DNA of 64,000 nucleotides from Bactrocera neohumeralis (GCF_024586455.1 NC_065919.1:8159368-8223367), one strand, 5' to 3'; positions 36,201 through 48,452 are shown, counted from the first letter of the stretch. Notes: generated by a model not told the origin, from the sequence alone. Numbers and translations are program-made.

Positions 36201-36789
36201 ACCCTCCTTGTTCAAATGTCATATTTGACATATTTGACACTTGCATTTCCATTTTCGTTATTCTTCGCTCATTGCGCAAGTGCGGAGAAAAATATCGAAA
36301 CAAAATCTATTACAATTAAGCTTAAAGCTTTTTAGCTGCCCTCTCTTGGAATTTGCACTGAATTAGCTATGGTTTGTGAATACATTAATAAAGCGGCATT
36401 AAAATAAAGCTATAAAGCATGAGAAAGTTTGACTCACTTTAATTTTCACGCTGGAAGACCTGCGTTGTCACGGTTAGTACAATAAAAAGAGCTTTAGTCG
36501 TAAGCTTTTTAACAACACAGCATTTCTTTCAAGAACTTGACTCAATATTATAATAAATGTAAATATTGCTTTGATCTTTACTATCGATTCATTAAAAAAA
36601 AAATAGGCATCCGTCACAATCTAAAGCCAAAAAGCCAAGACACACACCATCAGTACAGGAGAAAGCTTGGCGCTAAACTGGAAGATGCTAAGATATTTCA
36701 TGTCTAATTCAAAGGAAGCATTTTTAATAAAATACAAGAGTGCTGTTTTAGGAGGATAGAGGCATTTGTAGAAGTTCACGCAAGTGAGG
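33218..36789. other. Long intergenic stretch, no gene recognised
   Basis: About 3.6 kb. Short ORFs (34781-34963, 35007-35270, 35560-35775, 36144-36335, 36621-36812) have no recognisable domain. The AT content is very high at 33660-34880. The composition is more mixed near 34890-35900. No repeats with clear ends were seen. Confidence 0.4.
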
Positions 36790-37390
36790 AAAGTTTTCTG
36801 ATCGTCATTCACTTGGGAGTGGCGAGAAACGATTATTTTACATATGACTCAAGCAGCTCACGACTTCCGGTCCTATACTCCACTGAGTACCCTAAGAACA
36901 TCCTCAGCAGGCAGGCGAAACATCCCCTCCACAGGGTTATGCGCTGGGTTTGGGACCCGCCATGTAAAAAACGCCCCCAATGAAAAGGTTTTCGGCTAAA
37001 ACCACGTAAGCGGTTTCTACACCAGAAAAGAAGAAGAAGTTGTTTTGGTGTTTTGATATTGCGTCGTTCAACAGCTCTAGTACTTCTTCGTTGTTTATGA
37101 ACTTCCATCTTTAACATTTTTCTTCAGATAAGGAGATAGCTTTCTGAGTAGAAACTTTTACAGTTAGTAAAATATATGATTTCTTTCACTATTTATATAG
37201 TAAAATTTATAGAATTTAACATATTACATTTACGATAAATATAAACTATGAAAGTCATATTTGAAATACATATGTAGTTTGTCTCGTGAATGTTTTGTGA
37301 AATTATTCTTCGAAAGGTGGCCTTTTCCAGCATAGTCCCTCCTCTTTCTTTATGGTCTTCCAACTATAACATTTTTCTTCAGATAAGGAG
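36790..37390. repeat. Unclassified repeat candidate with direct-repeat flanks
   Basis: A GC-richer block (36840-37060) contains the 94-codon minus-strand ORF 37117-36833 without a known domain, plus a short (GAA)n run near 37028-37039. Downstream, the 23-bp word beginning AACATTTTTCTTCAGATAAG occurs twice, at 37113-37135 and 37368-37390. Each time it is preceded by CTTCCA, and the copies are 255 bases apart. This could be a partial tandem duplication or flanks of an insertion. I cannot place it in a known family. Confidence 0.35.
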
Positions 37391-37861
37391 CATAAACTTA
37401 CTTCTCAAATACTCATAGTGTCATTATGCATGTTATTTTTGACTTCCTACTTTAACTTTAATTTATCAATCATTTTATTAGAAAAAAATGCCGATGGCTG
37501 TGTGCAGACATATGGTCACAGAGGGTAAGTAGCTTTCACTCGAGGCACTTGAATTGATGAATGTAGTGCTATCCTTTCGCTGATAAGAGAGATAAAGGTA
37601 TTATAAATCAATTTACTGCATTTCCATTATCTTTTGCGTAACGTGAGCACTTATCATATTGCCTCTTACGGAAGTCAAAGCAGAAGTTTAAGAAGAGATT
37701 AATCTCTACCGTGGATTACAAGTGCAGCGAGAATTAACAAATGACGCTGCCAAGGAACAGAGATGAAATGATGTGTAAAGTCATTTTACGAATTTTATTC
37801 TCAATTTAAAAACGCAATTTCATGATAATCAGATGTCGCGTAGATATCTTATGAAATAAAA

Positions 37862-38060
37862 CAGTTTTCCATGCAAGTTATAGATTTTGATCGATCGGTT
37901 TGTATGGCAGCTATACAATATATGGTACATAGAACTTCTTGAGGAGTAGACGACGTTTTTAAATTTTCAGATCGATTTCTTAAAAACTAGGTCATATATT
38001 ATATATACAGACAGACAGATGAGCAAAGGGAACAACCAAAGAGGCTAAACTTAGAATATT
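37862..38060 (-). mobile_element. Decayed DINE-1-like fragment (family B)
   Basis: It shares TTTTCCATGCAAG, a GATCGATCGGTTTGTATGGC block, GCAGCTATACA, a TATATATACAGACAGACAG tract and the order of these blocks with family B copies at 14711 and 54119. Both ends are missing. Confidence 0.55.
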
Positions 38061-40807
38061 GGGTGTACGAGGATTCATCCTGACCAATATATCCACCTTA
38101 TATCATTAATATATCTCACAATTTTTCACCAGCACAAATGGTTAGAAGACGGCAGGAACTTTTGTATAGTGAGTACTATACAATATTGTGGCTGCAAAAG
38201 GTGCGTACCGATTTAATTAACTTTCCAGATTACTTAAGTATAATGAACGACATATTTCCATGCAGTGTTATGACACTTAGCTTCTTGTCAAATGGACCTT
38301 TCGGTTTTATTACTTCTTGTCAACTGATTTTACATTAGCATTGAATACAAACTTGAACTCAAAATTAACAAATACAGAAAATGAATGAAAATGAATACAT
38401 AGACGAAAATGAACAAGTGTATGAGTATATGTAAAAGAAATAGAGATGACACGTCATAGTGATGACAGTTATAAAGATAACTCACGCATTTAACGAAATA
38501 TGCTGAGAAAGCCACCGTAAGACATGTGAAGCTGTCATATGTAGGTGAGCGGTGACACATTCATTTTCTAATTTTTACAACGATTCCTATTCCCAACCAT
38601 CGCGGCTATGAAACTTGATGTTTCTAATGATCTGGTGAGTTATCCCATTTTTAGTAGTTTTCAACAAACCGTTATATTGGGGGTTGGCCTGGTTATCGTC
38701 GCATTTAACGAATGAGTTTGAAGTATCTGTTCTTATGCTTGATTCAGCTAGTTGTGTGTGTTTTATACGAAATAACTTATTAGCGGACTAGAGCACGCCT
38801 AGTTTTCAAAAATTGTTACACTACAGATTTCCTTCCCTACTTCTATACCACTTTTTTAAATTTTTGATCAAGAGCGTTTTGTGATATCACCCTCGCTAGG
38901 ACGCAATTACATATGTATATCCGAAATCAAAGATTTATAAGCAATTTGAACGAAATACTCGTTGGTTGGAATCATTGTTTGGCATTTAATAGCGCAATTG
39001 TGTCACCTTACGTTATATAGTATACGAAAGATTCGCTCGTTCTTGAGACAGCGACGAAAAGCTATCGTGCATGGTCGTGCTGTTAAGGTAAATGTGGCCT
39101 GTGCGAAATTATATTTTACTATGAATGTTTGTTGTTGTTATGAGTTACATTTTGTGTTTGAGGTTATTTAAGGACAAGAAAAATAAGGTTTTAAAGTTTC
39201 TCAAAACTTTGCGTGTCCTTATTTTCACGCTTACTGACATCGTCGCAATTCCTCTCATGCCGACCATTTTGTTTGGGCTTTGCTTTTCAATTTCAAGTGT
39301 ACAAGCTTTAACCAATCCTTTCTGACAAAGATGCGAATATTTGAAGCTTCTGAAAATATCTACGGTCAAAATTCATCTTAACCGCCAGCACTTAGTTGAA
39401 AATGAAATGACGGCGAATCTTCTGAGAAAAATTTTGTTTTAACCGAATTAAGATAATTTAACAAAGATTAATAACATATGCAATTCAAGCTAGTTGCCGA
39501 TAAATGGACGTACGAAACATTTTCCAAGAAACTCTTAAGCATTGTATGTATTATGAAACATTGCTCCCAGCATGAAACAGGTTTGTGTCAGATATGAAAA
39601 AGTGAGTTCAAAGAGAGCAAATAGAGTTGACTAAAAGTTGACTAAAAGTTGACTTGTAATATGTTAAAAAGTGCACGGCCAAAGCGGTAAAATTTTTGCT
39701 TGTTTCTAACAGATATAAACGTGGACGTAGACTACACGACATAATTACTTAGATAGTCGGAAATAATTATTAGTCATAATTATTGTTATTAGTCACGAAT
39801 TATTATTTTAATGAAAATTTTTTCGTTAACATATCACTGACTTAAATTACTCTTTTCCCCTTACCTTTACGCAATTTGCTATTTAATTGTTAATCACAAC
39901 AAATATCTATGCACAAACATAATAATTATATTTACAACAACGTTGGCTACGTTCACCAGATTCAAACAATACACGCTGGAAAACAAAGTAGTTAATATGC
40001 AATCAAAGCTGCCAACATATTTACACATAAATACACACATATATGTATGTATAATTATATGATATATTTGCATTTGTATAAGTGCCTAAGTATTCGCCCC
40101 AACTTCCCAACATTTTGTCTATGTATGTATATGCTACAATTTCTAGGAGTCGGACATCTGTTTGCTAACTGAGGACGGTATTGGAGAGTGAACGGTACAT
40201 GCAGACGAGCGTAAAAAATCGATGAAAAAGCTCATTGACGTCAGCCAAGTGCATGAAGCGGGAACAGAAGCAGAACACAGCAGGCAACACTTCATAGATT
40301 GTGGAACCGCAAGAGATACATATCGTAATCAGTTAAAAACAAAAACAAAAACAAAAACAGAAACAAAAAAAGGCGAAAAACAAAAGCATTGCGAATTGGC
40401 CAACAAAGCACGTGACTACTTGTATGGTTAACTAGCTAAAAGAACAACAACAGCAACAACATTGGTAGTAAAGGAACGCGTAAATGTTAGCCAAACTGCT
40501 GTATTTTCATTGAAGAGCACTTTGCGTAATTTTATGTCAATGCGTAAATATGTAAAAAATGTTGTATATATTTGGGAGTATTTAACGGTTGCATGAACTG
40601 CAACTATAAGCTTTACTTACAATTTTCAAATTATTTTCAAATAATTCATTTCTTTTCGAAGTAATATTATGTAATATATAATATACATATATTACTAGAT
40701 TCTCGCCAGATATATTATGAATGGTTTCTAAACGAATATGAGACATAAATAAATTTGAAAGTGAAACATAAATAAGTTTATGAAGACAGGCATATGTATT
40801 TTAGCGT
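38061..40807. other. Intergenic with minor repeats
   Basis: A decayed family A fragment lies at about 38640-38715 (GTATTGGG/GGCCTGGTTATCGTCGCATT region). Three head-to-tail copies of AGTTGACTAAA occur at 39624-39656. A 69-codon ORF at 40222-40431 ends in a Lys-Thr run from (ACAAAA)n repeats and has no homology. Nothing is supported as a gene. Confidence 0.4.
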
Positions 40808-41482
40808 TTAAGGGATCGTCTCAGAGTGAAATTTTCGAAAAAAAATCGATTTTTTTGTTGCATTATTAGATATTATACACTGCAATAAACATTCTCTCAG
40901 ATTTTGAAATCGAAGTTCAAATTCTTGTAGAAAGGGAACATAGTGGTGAACGGAGTGACTCCAATCTTTAAACGCGGTTTTCTCAGAATGATGTTTTTCA
41001 AAACGGTTTCCACTTTCAAGGAAAGAGTTTTGAACATGTCTAATTCCAATTTGGAGAGAACATTTTAACGTCATTCGCTATCCCCCTATGGAAGTTTTTT
41101 TTAATCTTTCTATTTTTTCAACAAAAAACTGTCGGAAAAATGGCCAAATTCGATTCTTTTGTTCAAACCGTCGCCATTTTGTCAAATTTCAAAAAAAAAC
41201 AAAAAACTCCTCCAGCACGATAGCGGCTTTCTTACAGATCAATAATATTTTTGAAATTTTTGTTTGAGACCAAAATGGACCTTTTTTTACGTGTCATTTC
41301 AACAATTTATTTAACTACTATATACCTAATAAATAAATATAAAAAAAATTATTTTTTGTTGGTCATGAATGTATTTATTTACGAAAAAAAGGCAATAGAT
41401 CGATTAGTTAATTTTAACATTAAGAAAAAAAATCGCGAAAATTAAAGATTTTTAGCAGCGGCACGCTGAGACGATCCTTTAA
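40808..41482. mobile_element. MITE with TTAA flanks (piggyBac-like)
   Basis: TTAA at 40808-40811 and 41479-41482 flanks inverted ends GGGATCGTCTCAGAGTG (40812-40828) and the complement of AGGATCGTCTCAGCGTG (41462-41478), 15 of 17 identical. The 667-bp inside is AT-rich without a supported transposase. A minus-strand ORF (41074-40808) has no recognisable domain. TTAA duplication points to the piggyBac superfamily by inference only. Confidence 0.65.
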
Positions 41483-42848
41483 ATTTATTTGTATATACAT
41501 ACATACGTATATATACATCGCTATTTCCAAAAGCGACTCTTTAAAAAATTTGTTGTTGTTATACCTATTTACTAATCAGCTCACTTGCACTTCACAGAAA
41601 ATCGATGTAACCGATTGAATATTCCAAAATTATTTAATTGTGAGCTGTTAACCGTATTACTCATACGCCGTGTGGTTCCTGAACAAAGCGAAGTTAATCG
41701 AGTGTAATACACGGGCCATTGTTAACAAATCTATTAATTTTGTATAAGAACTAAGTACTAGACATAAGCGACAAGTAATTTAATTTAACTTAAGTATTAT
41801 TCCTTAACACTTTCTCATTTTGTCAAGCCAAATAAATCAGTTAGATTTGTCAGATATTTTTAATGAATTTATGAATAAAGCTAAAAAAACCTATGCTTAT
41901 TGAGTTTTATAATTTTGCTGCTTATTTTTGTAGCTTCTGCTATGATTTACAGTCATTTCTTTTAAAAACTAATCCCACACAAATGGACTCATTCATTCCG
42001 AAAATAAAATTGATGTTGCTTACAACTCTTTCAAATACCAGCTTTTCCAGAAATGGTTTTGGACAGCAACTGGTGTTAAGATTTGTGACTGTGACCTGAA
42101 TTTTACATGCCTAAAAGACAGCTTATGAAAGCTACTAACTTCGTGCATATTGCCGAGAGTTTGAATTTTATCGTACAGATGGTTTATTATAGCATCATAT
42201 TAGTTAGCTATTTGGAAACCGATTGGTAAGTTACATATGTGCTTTGAAGATTTTATTGCTCGATTTCCCCCGATAACACTCCTGAGTCATGCTCACACAT
42301 TTACACATCTGTTCCCGGTTTTATTAACAAGAATTATAGTGAATTATTTTTTTATTCCACCAGAAAGCTAAAGCAATACTTGTGTTTCCTACAATCTTAA
42401 ATTTATTCATTGCACATAAATGGTTTGTAAACATTTCCTTATAATAACAATAATAAGCATTAGGCTACTGTCACCGTGCGAGAAGTGGCAAATAATATTT
42501 CAATAAAGTGCGTGCGCAACAATCGTGAACAACATATCAGCGGGATAGCCCACATTAATTTACTTGTATTTTAACCGATTTGAATTTCCAGTTCGATGTG
42601 CCTGTATGCGTAAAGGCTCGTCGCAATTGCATTGCGTGTCTTAGCTGGCATGCGTGCCGATCTTTAGGCATGTATGTAACGTACATATATGTATATGAGA
42701 AGAAGTAGATGAATTTGTATGAAGCATTTGCGTGTGCGTTGTCAATGATGGTGTTGACTCGTTATCAAGGTCATAAATTTAATAGTTATTTGATATTTAA
42801 ATAACTTTTTGTTTAATCATAACTACTGTGCGTATGTATGTATATTAG
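41483..42848. other. Intergenic, nothing recognised
   Basis: AT-rich. The ORF 41893-42099 lacks homology. The part at 42460-42760 is somewhat less AT-rich but shows no coding signal. Confidence 0.4.
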
Positions 42849-42849
42849 G

Positions 42850-42960
42850 GTTTCCCAGCTTGATATTATCTCTGAAAATGCCCTGAAGTTGCAGTTTTGC
42901 TCTAAGAGAAACCCAACATACACAAGCTTTTTTCAATGTAAAGCGCGCCAAAATAATTGG
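42850..42960 (+). repeat. Partial copy of a mariner 5' untranslated region
   Basis: TTTCCCAGCTTG, CTCTGAAAATGCC, GAAGTTGCAGT and AATGTAAAGCGCGCC run in the same order as TTTCCCAACTTG, CTCTCTGAAGTTGCAGT and AATTTAAAGCGCGAT at 43028-43100 inside the neighbouring mariner. It is an older solo piece or a local duplication of that region. Confidence 0.5.
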
Positions 42961-42978
42961 AAGAGCCAATACATTGTA

Positions 42979-43567
42979 TTGGATAGTCGAAAAAGTCTTT
43001 TCTTATTTTGTCAATAGATGTCGTTGCAGCGTTTCCCAACTTGTATATCTCTCTGAAGTTGCAGTGCTATCAATCACATTGTGTCAATTTAAAGCGCGAT
43101 TTGGAAAGATGAGATGTCGTTTATATCTCCAGTGCTATCAATCATTGTTAACATATAAAAAAGCTTCATTTAACAAAAAAAACTTAAATTGTAGGAAGTT
43201 AAAAAAAAATTACAGCTGTTCAAAAATTAGTGAAAATAATGAAGAAATTCGCTATATTTTGAAATTTTTATATAAAAAAGTGAAGAATGACATGCAAGCC
43301 ACCAATGAAAAATGTGACGTTTACGGAGACGTCGCTGTATCAGTTCGTGTAGCACACAATGGTTAGCTTGCTTCTATTTGGGAAATTTCGAAATTTCGAT
43401 TTACACTGTTGGAATAATGTCTCTAGCGGAAAAATGGCAAAAAGTGCTCGACCAAAATACAGATTTGTTTATTTATTTCATTTATTTATTATTGTAAATA
43501 CATATAAAAAAAAATAAGTTGAAGTTTGATTGGAAATACGAAAATACTACCTACTACGATTACCCAA
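42979..43567 (+). mobile_element. Internally deleted mariner, SETMAR-type transposase ends
   Basis: TA flanks (42977-42978, 43568-43569) enclose ends TTGGATAGTCGAAAAAG and the complement of TTGGGTAATCGTAGTAG. Inside, ENNEEIRYILKFLYKKVKND and CDVYGDVAVSVRVAHNG (43225-43363) are the N-terminal DNA-binding segment of a mariner transposase. The C-terminal LAEKWQKVLDQN segment follows about 60 bases later (43421-43457). The whole catalytic domain is gone. The 589-bp element is non-autonomous. The 130-codon ORF at 42974-43366 is part of this, not a host gene. Confidence 0.85.
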
Positions 43568-43569
43568 TA

Positions 43570-44249
43570 TTACAATATTACAATGGGCTTTTGCATCTTT
43601 CGCATTAAAGTTTTCACCTACAAAGCAAATAAATCCACAATTCACTCTACAAAACGCATTTTACTGACTTTGTTCATAAAAACTTGACTTTAACAGTTTA
43701 CGTAGTAAAAGTTGTGCTTCAAATGTACCGTGATCATGTAGTACACCATGTAGTATGAGCAACATATAATTTATAAATCACTTGTAAAAATGTGTAAATC
43801 ATATGGGAAAAGAAAAATAATTTAGGTACGGCTTGAATTACAAATAAAAAGCTTGCTTACAGTGGCTCTTTTTTTTTGACGAAAACTGAAACTTCAGTGT
43901 TAATTTACAAAAAAAATATACTTTGTAAATAACGGCTACCCTAATGTACATTTATGTTTGTATGACTGTAAGTTAACTGACGCGCGACAGAAATTGATCG
44001 AGAAATTCAACACTTATACTTTAATTGTTTGTCTTTATACATTACTAAACTAAATTGGTCTTGCAAATAACATTGTTGCTTTGTTGTACCGACTAGACAG
44101 GATCGTGAGAGAATTCTAATATGAAATATTTATTTGTTAAAAACCACTTTTAATACACTTTTTGGCAAAACTTAACTTACCATGCCAAATATGAGCGCGA
44201 TCTGTCTACCAGTTTGCTTACAGCAGCTGCTTAAGTCGATACACCTCAG
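43570..44249. other. Intergenic, nothing recognised
   Basis: AT-rich, with poly-T at 43871-43879. CTACCCTAATG near 43936 resembles an element end, but no partner was confirmed. Confidence 0.35.
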
Positions 44250-44830
44250 TAGTGTGTTGCAATTTTTGCAATGAATAAAAATATCTAAGAAAGAATTTGT
44301 CTCACATTTTGTGTTTCTAACAAAATTTCGTATGCGTTTTATGGAAAAGGCTTACGGTGATTCAGTTTTATCAAAAACATAAGCCTACGAGTGGTAAAAA
44401 GCCTTCAAAGACGGCCGTCAGATCGTTGAAAACTTACATCGTTCTGTAAACTTATTAAAATAGTGGATGATATGGTGCTTGAAAATCATCAGGCAAGTGT
44501 TAGAGAGATAGAGTTTGATATCTCTGGCGAGTCCGTTCAAATAATTTTGATGGATATTTTGGGTGTGATTCCCGTTCTCACTCAACTCGCTCCGATAAAG
44601 CTGAATTTTTCTCACATCGAGCTAGGATTATGATCGAATTTAAAGCCAAAAATGCAATGAATACCATCTACCAACCACCGTAGTCACAAAATTTGGCTCT
44701 GTGTGATTTTTTCTTGTTCCTCAAACTTAAAAACCAATTTTCAGTCAATCGGAGAGATAGAGCAAAATTCGCTGAAAAAGCTGAATTTGTTGCAGTAGCG
44801 CTCGATTACAAACGAATTTTTACATTATTT
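44250..44830 (+). pseudogene. Internally deleted, decayed mariner transposase
   Basis: Segments in changing frames read RMLWKRLR/MEKAYGDSVLSK (about 44340-44375), EWxKAFKDGRQIVEN (44390-44430), VDDMVLENHQASVREIEFD (44463-44520) and ILMDILGV. The rest jumps to QPP, NLALCDFFLFLKLKNQF (44695-44745), the region of the third catalytic Asp, and AEFVAVALDYKRIF. The catalytic centre between them (about 150 residues) is deleted. No terminal repeats were recognised. Confidence 0.8.
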
Positions 44831-46439
44831 TTTAAAATTTGAATTTTGTTATGTATTTTTTATGCAAAATATAATGCAAATGTGAAGAAGGATTAAAATT
44901 AGGTACTCAAAAAATTTTTGCATACGCAGAAAATTGTCCGACTCAAGCTGTCACACTCGTGCCGATAATGAGCGATAAAAATAGTCCTTGGCTGAATATG
45001 GTCTTCCCAATACGACTTCAAAATTGTCAAGCTCAGCAAGGAATAACATGCTCTGAACTACGGATAGAAAATCCGGTTTAGCAATAGTAAGAGCGCAGAT
45101 TCATCCGGCATACCTCTTCGGACCTTCCAAAATCAACAAAAGACTCTTGTACTAGTAATTTGATTTTCAATTAAAACAAAAAAAATTCATAGCAATAATC
45201 TCAGAAATAATAAATATATTTTGAGACGCCGTATTACATGCTGAGTTGCACCGTTATATTTAAAAATAAGCATTATATATCAAGAGTGGACACTATTTCC
45301 CTTAAATTCCATGTTTACATTTGCTGAGTCCCCGCGCATCTATGCCCACACATATACAATAGTTTTAGCGAAGCTATTAACAGCAGTTGCCACGCCATGA
45401 GCTTAACACTAGAAACGGTTTGCAATAAAAAAATACAAAAAAGCAAGGCGTAAAATATGAAAAGGCGGTTGAATGATGGATGCACTTGAATAATTATAAA
45501 TAGGAACTCCTAGGCCGTAGACCATAGTAACCAACAATAACAACTTAGTTTATCAAAATGTAAAAATATAAGGCACAAATATACTTGTATTTTGGGGCGC
45601 GACACGATGAGCGCGTTCACACAAAACAAAGCAAACACACAAAAAAAAGCAAAAAAAACCGAGCGTTGCGTATTATTTTGAACACTTAATGCGGTTTACC
45701 AACAAACAACGACAACGACAACAACACCTTGCATGCAAATATTCCCAGCCACACGGTAGCACGGGCAGCGAGGTGAGAAATTAAAAAGTAGGCGAGTGTT
45801 AAAAGGGGAAAGTGGAAAAATGTGGACAAAGTGTATAATGCAACAGCAACAACAAGGTAAAGGTGTTACGGTAAGCGATAAACATGCACAAAGTGGCCAT
45901 TTTCACCGCCTATCCCACAGATGCTTTATGCTACACATACACACATACTTACATACATATGGTATGTGGCTATTTCATATACACGCACATACAAGTGCAA
46001 CGCTTCACTTTTGTGGCGAGTTGAGCACAGTAGAGTGGAGTGGCGGCATTTCCCTTAGCATGGGCGCAGCTGTAGTTATATTGCGCAGGCTCCCAACTCA
46101 CACCTGAGCAACGGCAGGCGCAGGCACAATGGCCGCAGAGAGCGCCAATGCCAAAGTGCCACCCACAGTCTATGTATATATGTATGTGTGTGTGTGTTAT
46201 GTCAGCGGCTGTGAAGTAGAGGAAAGTTGAAGTAGCGCGTGGGGTGAGGGAACTCAAATTGAGTAGAAAAGCACAGGGAACAGCTGCTTTTATGCTCGCG
46301 CGTCTACTCACCACGGCATGTTCGGCTCACCTTTCACACAACACACACACACGAGCATGGCATACATGCGTACATGTGTGGCTCCCAATTCGGGAATATT
46401 AAAGTCGGCGAAAGCTAACGACGACCGACAGCTCAAATA
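44831..46439. other. Intergenic, no gene recognised
   Basis: It contains (AC)/(GT) words and ATACATAC repeats near 45930-45970 and 46170-46198. ORFs at 45796-46107 and 45970-46314 overlap these and have no homology. The block 44960-45140 is GC-richer and looks like transposon debris, but I cannot identify it. Confidence 0.35.
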
Positions 46440-47965
46440 GCCAGGCAATGAAGAGTCGACGCGCAGTAGTCGTTGTCGTGTAGTGGTGTCGTCGTCGTCG
46501 TCGTCGTTGTGCGCTCGTTCAGCGTTTAAGGAATTAACTACCAAGGAACACACAGGAGCAACTGCTCACTACATATACGTACGGATATACACATGTACTT
46601 AAATACATATACATATGTGTATAAACATATACACAAACACACAAAGAGGAACTACACGAACACACACACACACATATATAAAGTTGATGAACTTTGTGGA
46701 AAAAGTGCAGAAAAGCGCTGAAAAAGTGAGAAATTCTAACGAAAAATTATGAAAAATTGATTTAATGTAAAATATTATAAATATGAAACAATATTTTAAG
46801 GAAATATATGGTCGTTTTCGTCTGTAATACATACATATGTATATGAATTTGTGATGCAGTGCTTAAATTGTTGGTGAAATCTGTGACGTAGCCGTTTTAC
46901 ACACATACACACACACACAAACGAAATTCCCTCACCCCCAACTCTCAAAACGTATATGTATAAATATGTATACGTAGTGAATATATAATCGAAAGCAAGC
47001 CAAAGGCAAACAAATAACGGTGTTAATTAAATTCTCTGCACACAACAAGCGCACACAGCTTTCAACTAAATAAAAAAATAATACTTAATTTTAGCTGGAA
47101 ATACATTTTTCCAGAAAATTGTACAGCACATATGTACATACGCTTCAAACGTGTCCATGAAATATTTTTCCTTACGACTTAGGCACAAAGATACTGACGA
47201 AGGAGATGCGAAAATGTGTATGGTTGAGTACATCTAACAAAGAAACGTGTGTAAGAAATGCCCAATCAATGTGAGCTAAAAAGCTTAACTTTCAAATAAA
47301 AATGCTTAATAAAATTATGAAATTTCTAACACAGTATTATTGTAGGAAATAGTCATACCGTTGCAGCAGTGGCAAAAAGAACACGATAACGGTACATAAT
47401 TACATAAAAAAAAGTAGAAAGCTGAAAATATCCACTTATATGTTGATGAGTTGATGTGTCGCAAGTTGAAAACACGAGCCTTGTTTAGAGGGGTATGCGA
47501 GCAAGCGAGTGGTGTCGAGAGCGTTGTGCGACAGAGCATGCGAAGAGCGAAGAGCATAAAATTAGAAATAGGATAGTGAGAATAGCGTTTAAGGACATAA
47601 CGAAAGCATAATGGTTGAAGGTGCAGTTGAGAAGAAGAAGAAATATGTGAAAATAAAATAAAAAACTTTAACGTGCCTAATAACAAACAAATAAGAAAAC
47701 AGCAAGCTGTATTAAAAAAAAATAAAAATAAAATAGAAAAAAAGTTTATAAAAGTGTTTAGAGTAGTGAAAAATAAACAAAAAAAAATTTAAAAAAAAAT
47801 AAAAAAGGAACAGAAAACAAAAATTTGTATAAAAATAAAATAAAAATATATAACCTATTTCATCTTTACTTTTTTCGTGTTTTCTTTTTCTTTTGAAATA
47901 ATAACAAACACGTTAAAAGCTTTTTAATCAAAAAAATCTCCCAACCTTCCTCCTCAAACATACCA
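46440..47965 (+). other. Possible 5' UTR-like region of an unrecognised gene
   Basis: A (GTC)n run (46488-46506) is followed by about 1.4 kb of A-rich sequence with repeated GTGAAAA/AAAAAGTG words (46681-46760, 47690-47830). This composition is often seen in long 5' UTRs of tephritid genes. It includes (CA)n at 46661-46674. There is no direct evidence of transcription. It could equally be ordinary intergenic DNA. Confidence 0.2.
46488..46506. repeat. (GTC)n trinucleotide microsatellite
   Basis: Six to seven perfect GTC units, with imperfect flanking units (GTCGTTGTCGTG) just upstream. Confidence 0.85.
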
Positions 47966-48074
47966 ATAGCTTAGCATAAATGATTTCCCTCTATTTAATA
48001 TCTCCGCGAACTCAACACACAGCTCGCACTCTCTCCAACTGCCGCTCTCTCAACTCGTTATTATTGCTCAGCAT

Positions 48075-48362
48075 ATGTCAAAAAATAGTAGCACACAAAT
48101 TCACACTACGACGAATATTTGCGCCAATTTATCCTCAACATCTGTGTCCTTATCGCAAGCAGCCCGTGAAATTCTACCATACACACATACACGCATTGGC
48201 GTAAGGTATACAAAGACAACTCAGTTGCCATCACCTTCAACATTGTGTCAGTCAGCAACGAGCTTCAGCTCCACTCGTATCGGCTCGGTTGCCTTAACCC
48301 CAGCACAACGTCTAAGTAGTTTGAAACCGTCGTTTGGCGCCGACAAAAACCCATTCGGTTAA
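48075..48362 (+). CDS. Hypothetical 95-codon ORF, possible exon
   Basis: The predicted peptide is Ser/Thr-rich and begins MSKNSSTQIHTTTNICANLS. Its C-terminal part, SVALTPAQRLSSLKPSFG, has the look of real coding sequence, but I do not recognise the family. Codon 43 overlaps a potential splice donor (GGC|GTAAGG at about 48201), so the upstream part alone could be a first exon. It follows an A-rich, UTR-like stretch and precedes a TATA/Inr pair at 48413. There is no signal peptide or membrane segment. It may be chance: no second exon could be identified in the window. Confidence 0.25.
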   Translation: MSKNSSTQIHTTTNICANLSSTSVSLSQAAREILPYTHTRIGVRYTKTTQLPSPSTLCQSATSFSSTRIGSVALTPAQRLSSLKPSFGADKNPFG

Positions 48363-48412
48363 CGAATCAAAGCACTTACACGCATACGTATGTACAAACG
48401 TTGTGCATAGTG

Positions 48413-48452
48413 TATAAAAGCACTGTAATGAGATGTGAAGGCGGCCAGTTAC
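48413..48452 (+). promoter_or_regulatory. Candidate core promoter (TATA plus initiator)
   Basis: TATAAAA at 48413-48419 lies about 33 bases before the A of CCAGTTA (48445-48451), close to the fly initiator TCAGTY at the expected spacing. No convincing downstream promoter element was seen. A transcript from here would not include the ORF at 48075-48362. The AT-rich 290 bases that follow hold no recognised gene. Confidence 0.3.

Noticed and set aside
40222..40431. 69-codon ORF with Lys-Thr repeats as a small gene
   Set aside because: The repeat comes from (ACAAAA)n DNA; there is no homology, promoter or splice support.
42974..43366. 130-codon ORF as a host gene
   Set aside because: Its last third is mariner transposase N-terminus and it sits between TA-flanked mariner ends.
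46661..46674. (CA)n run as a regulatory element
   Set aside because: Short simple repeats of this type are everywhere in the window.
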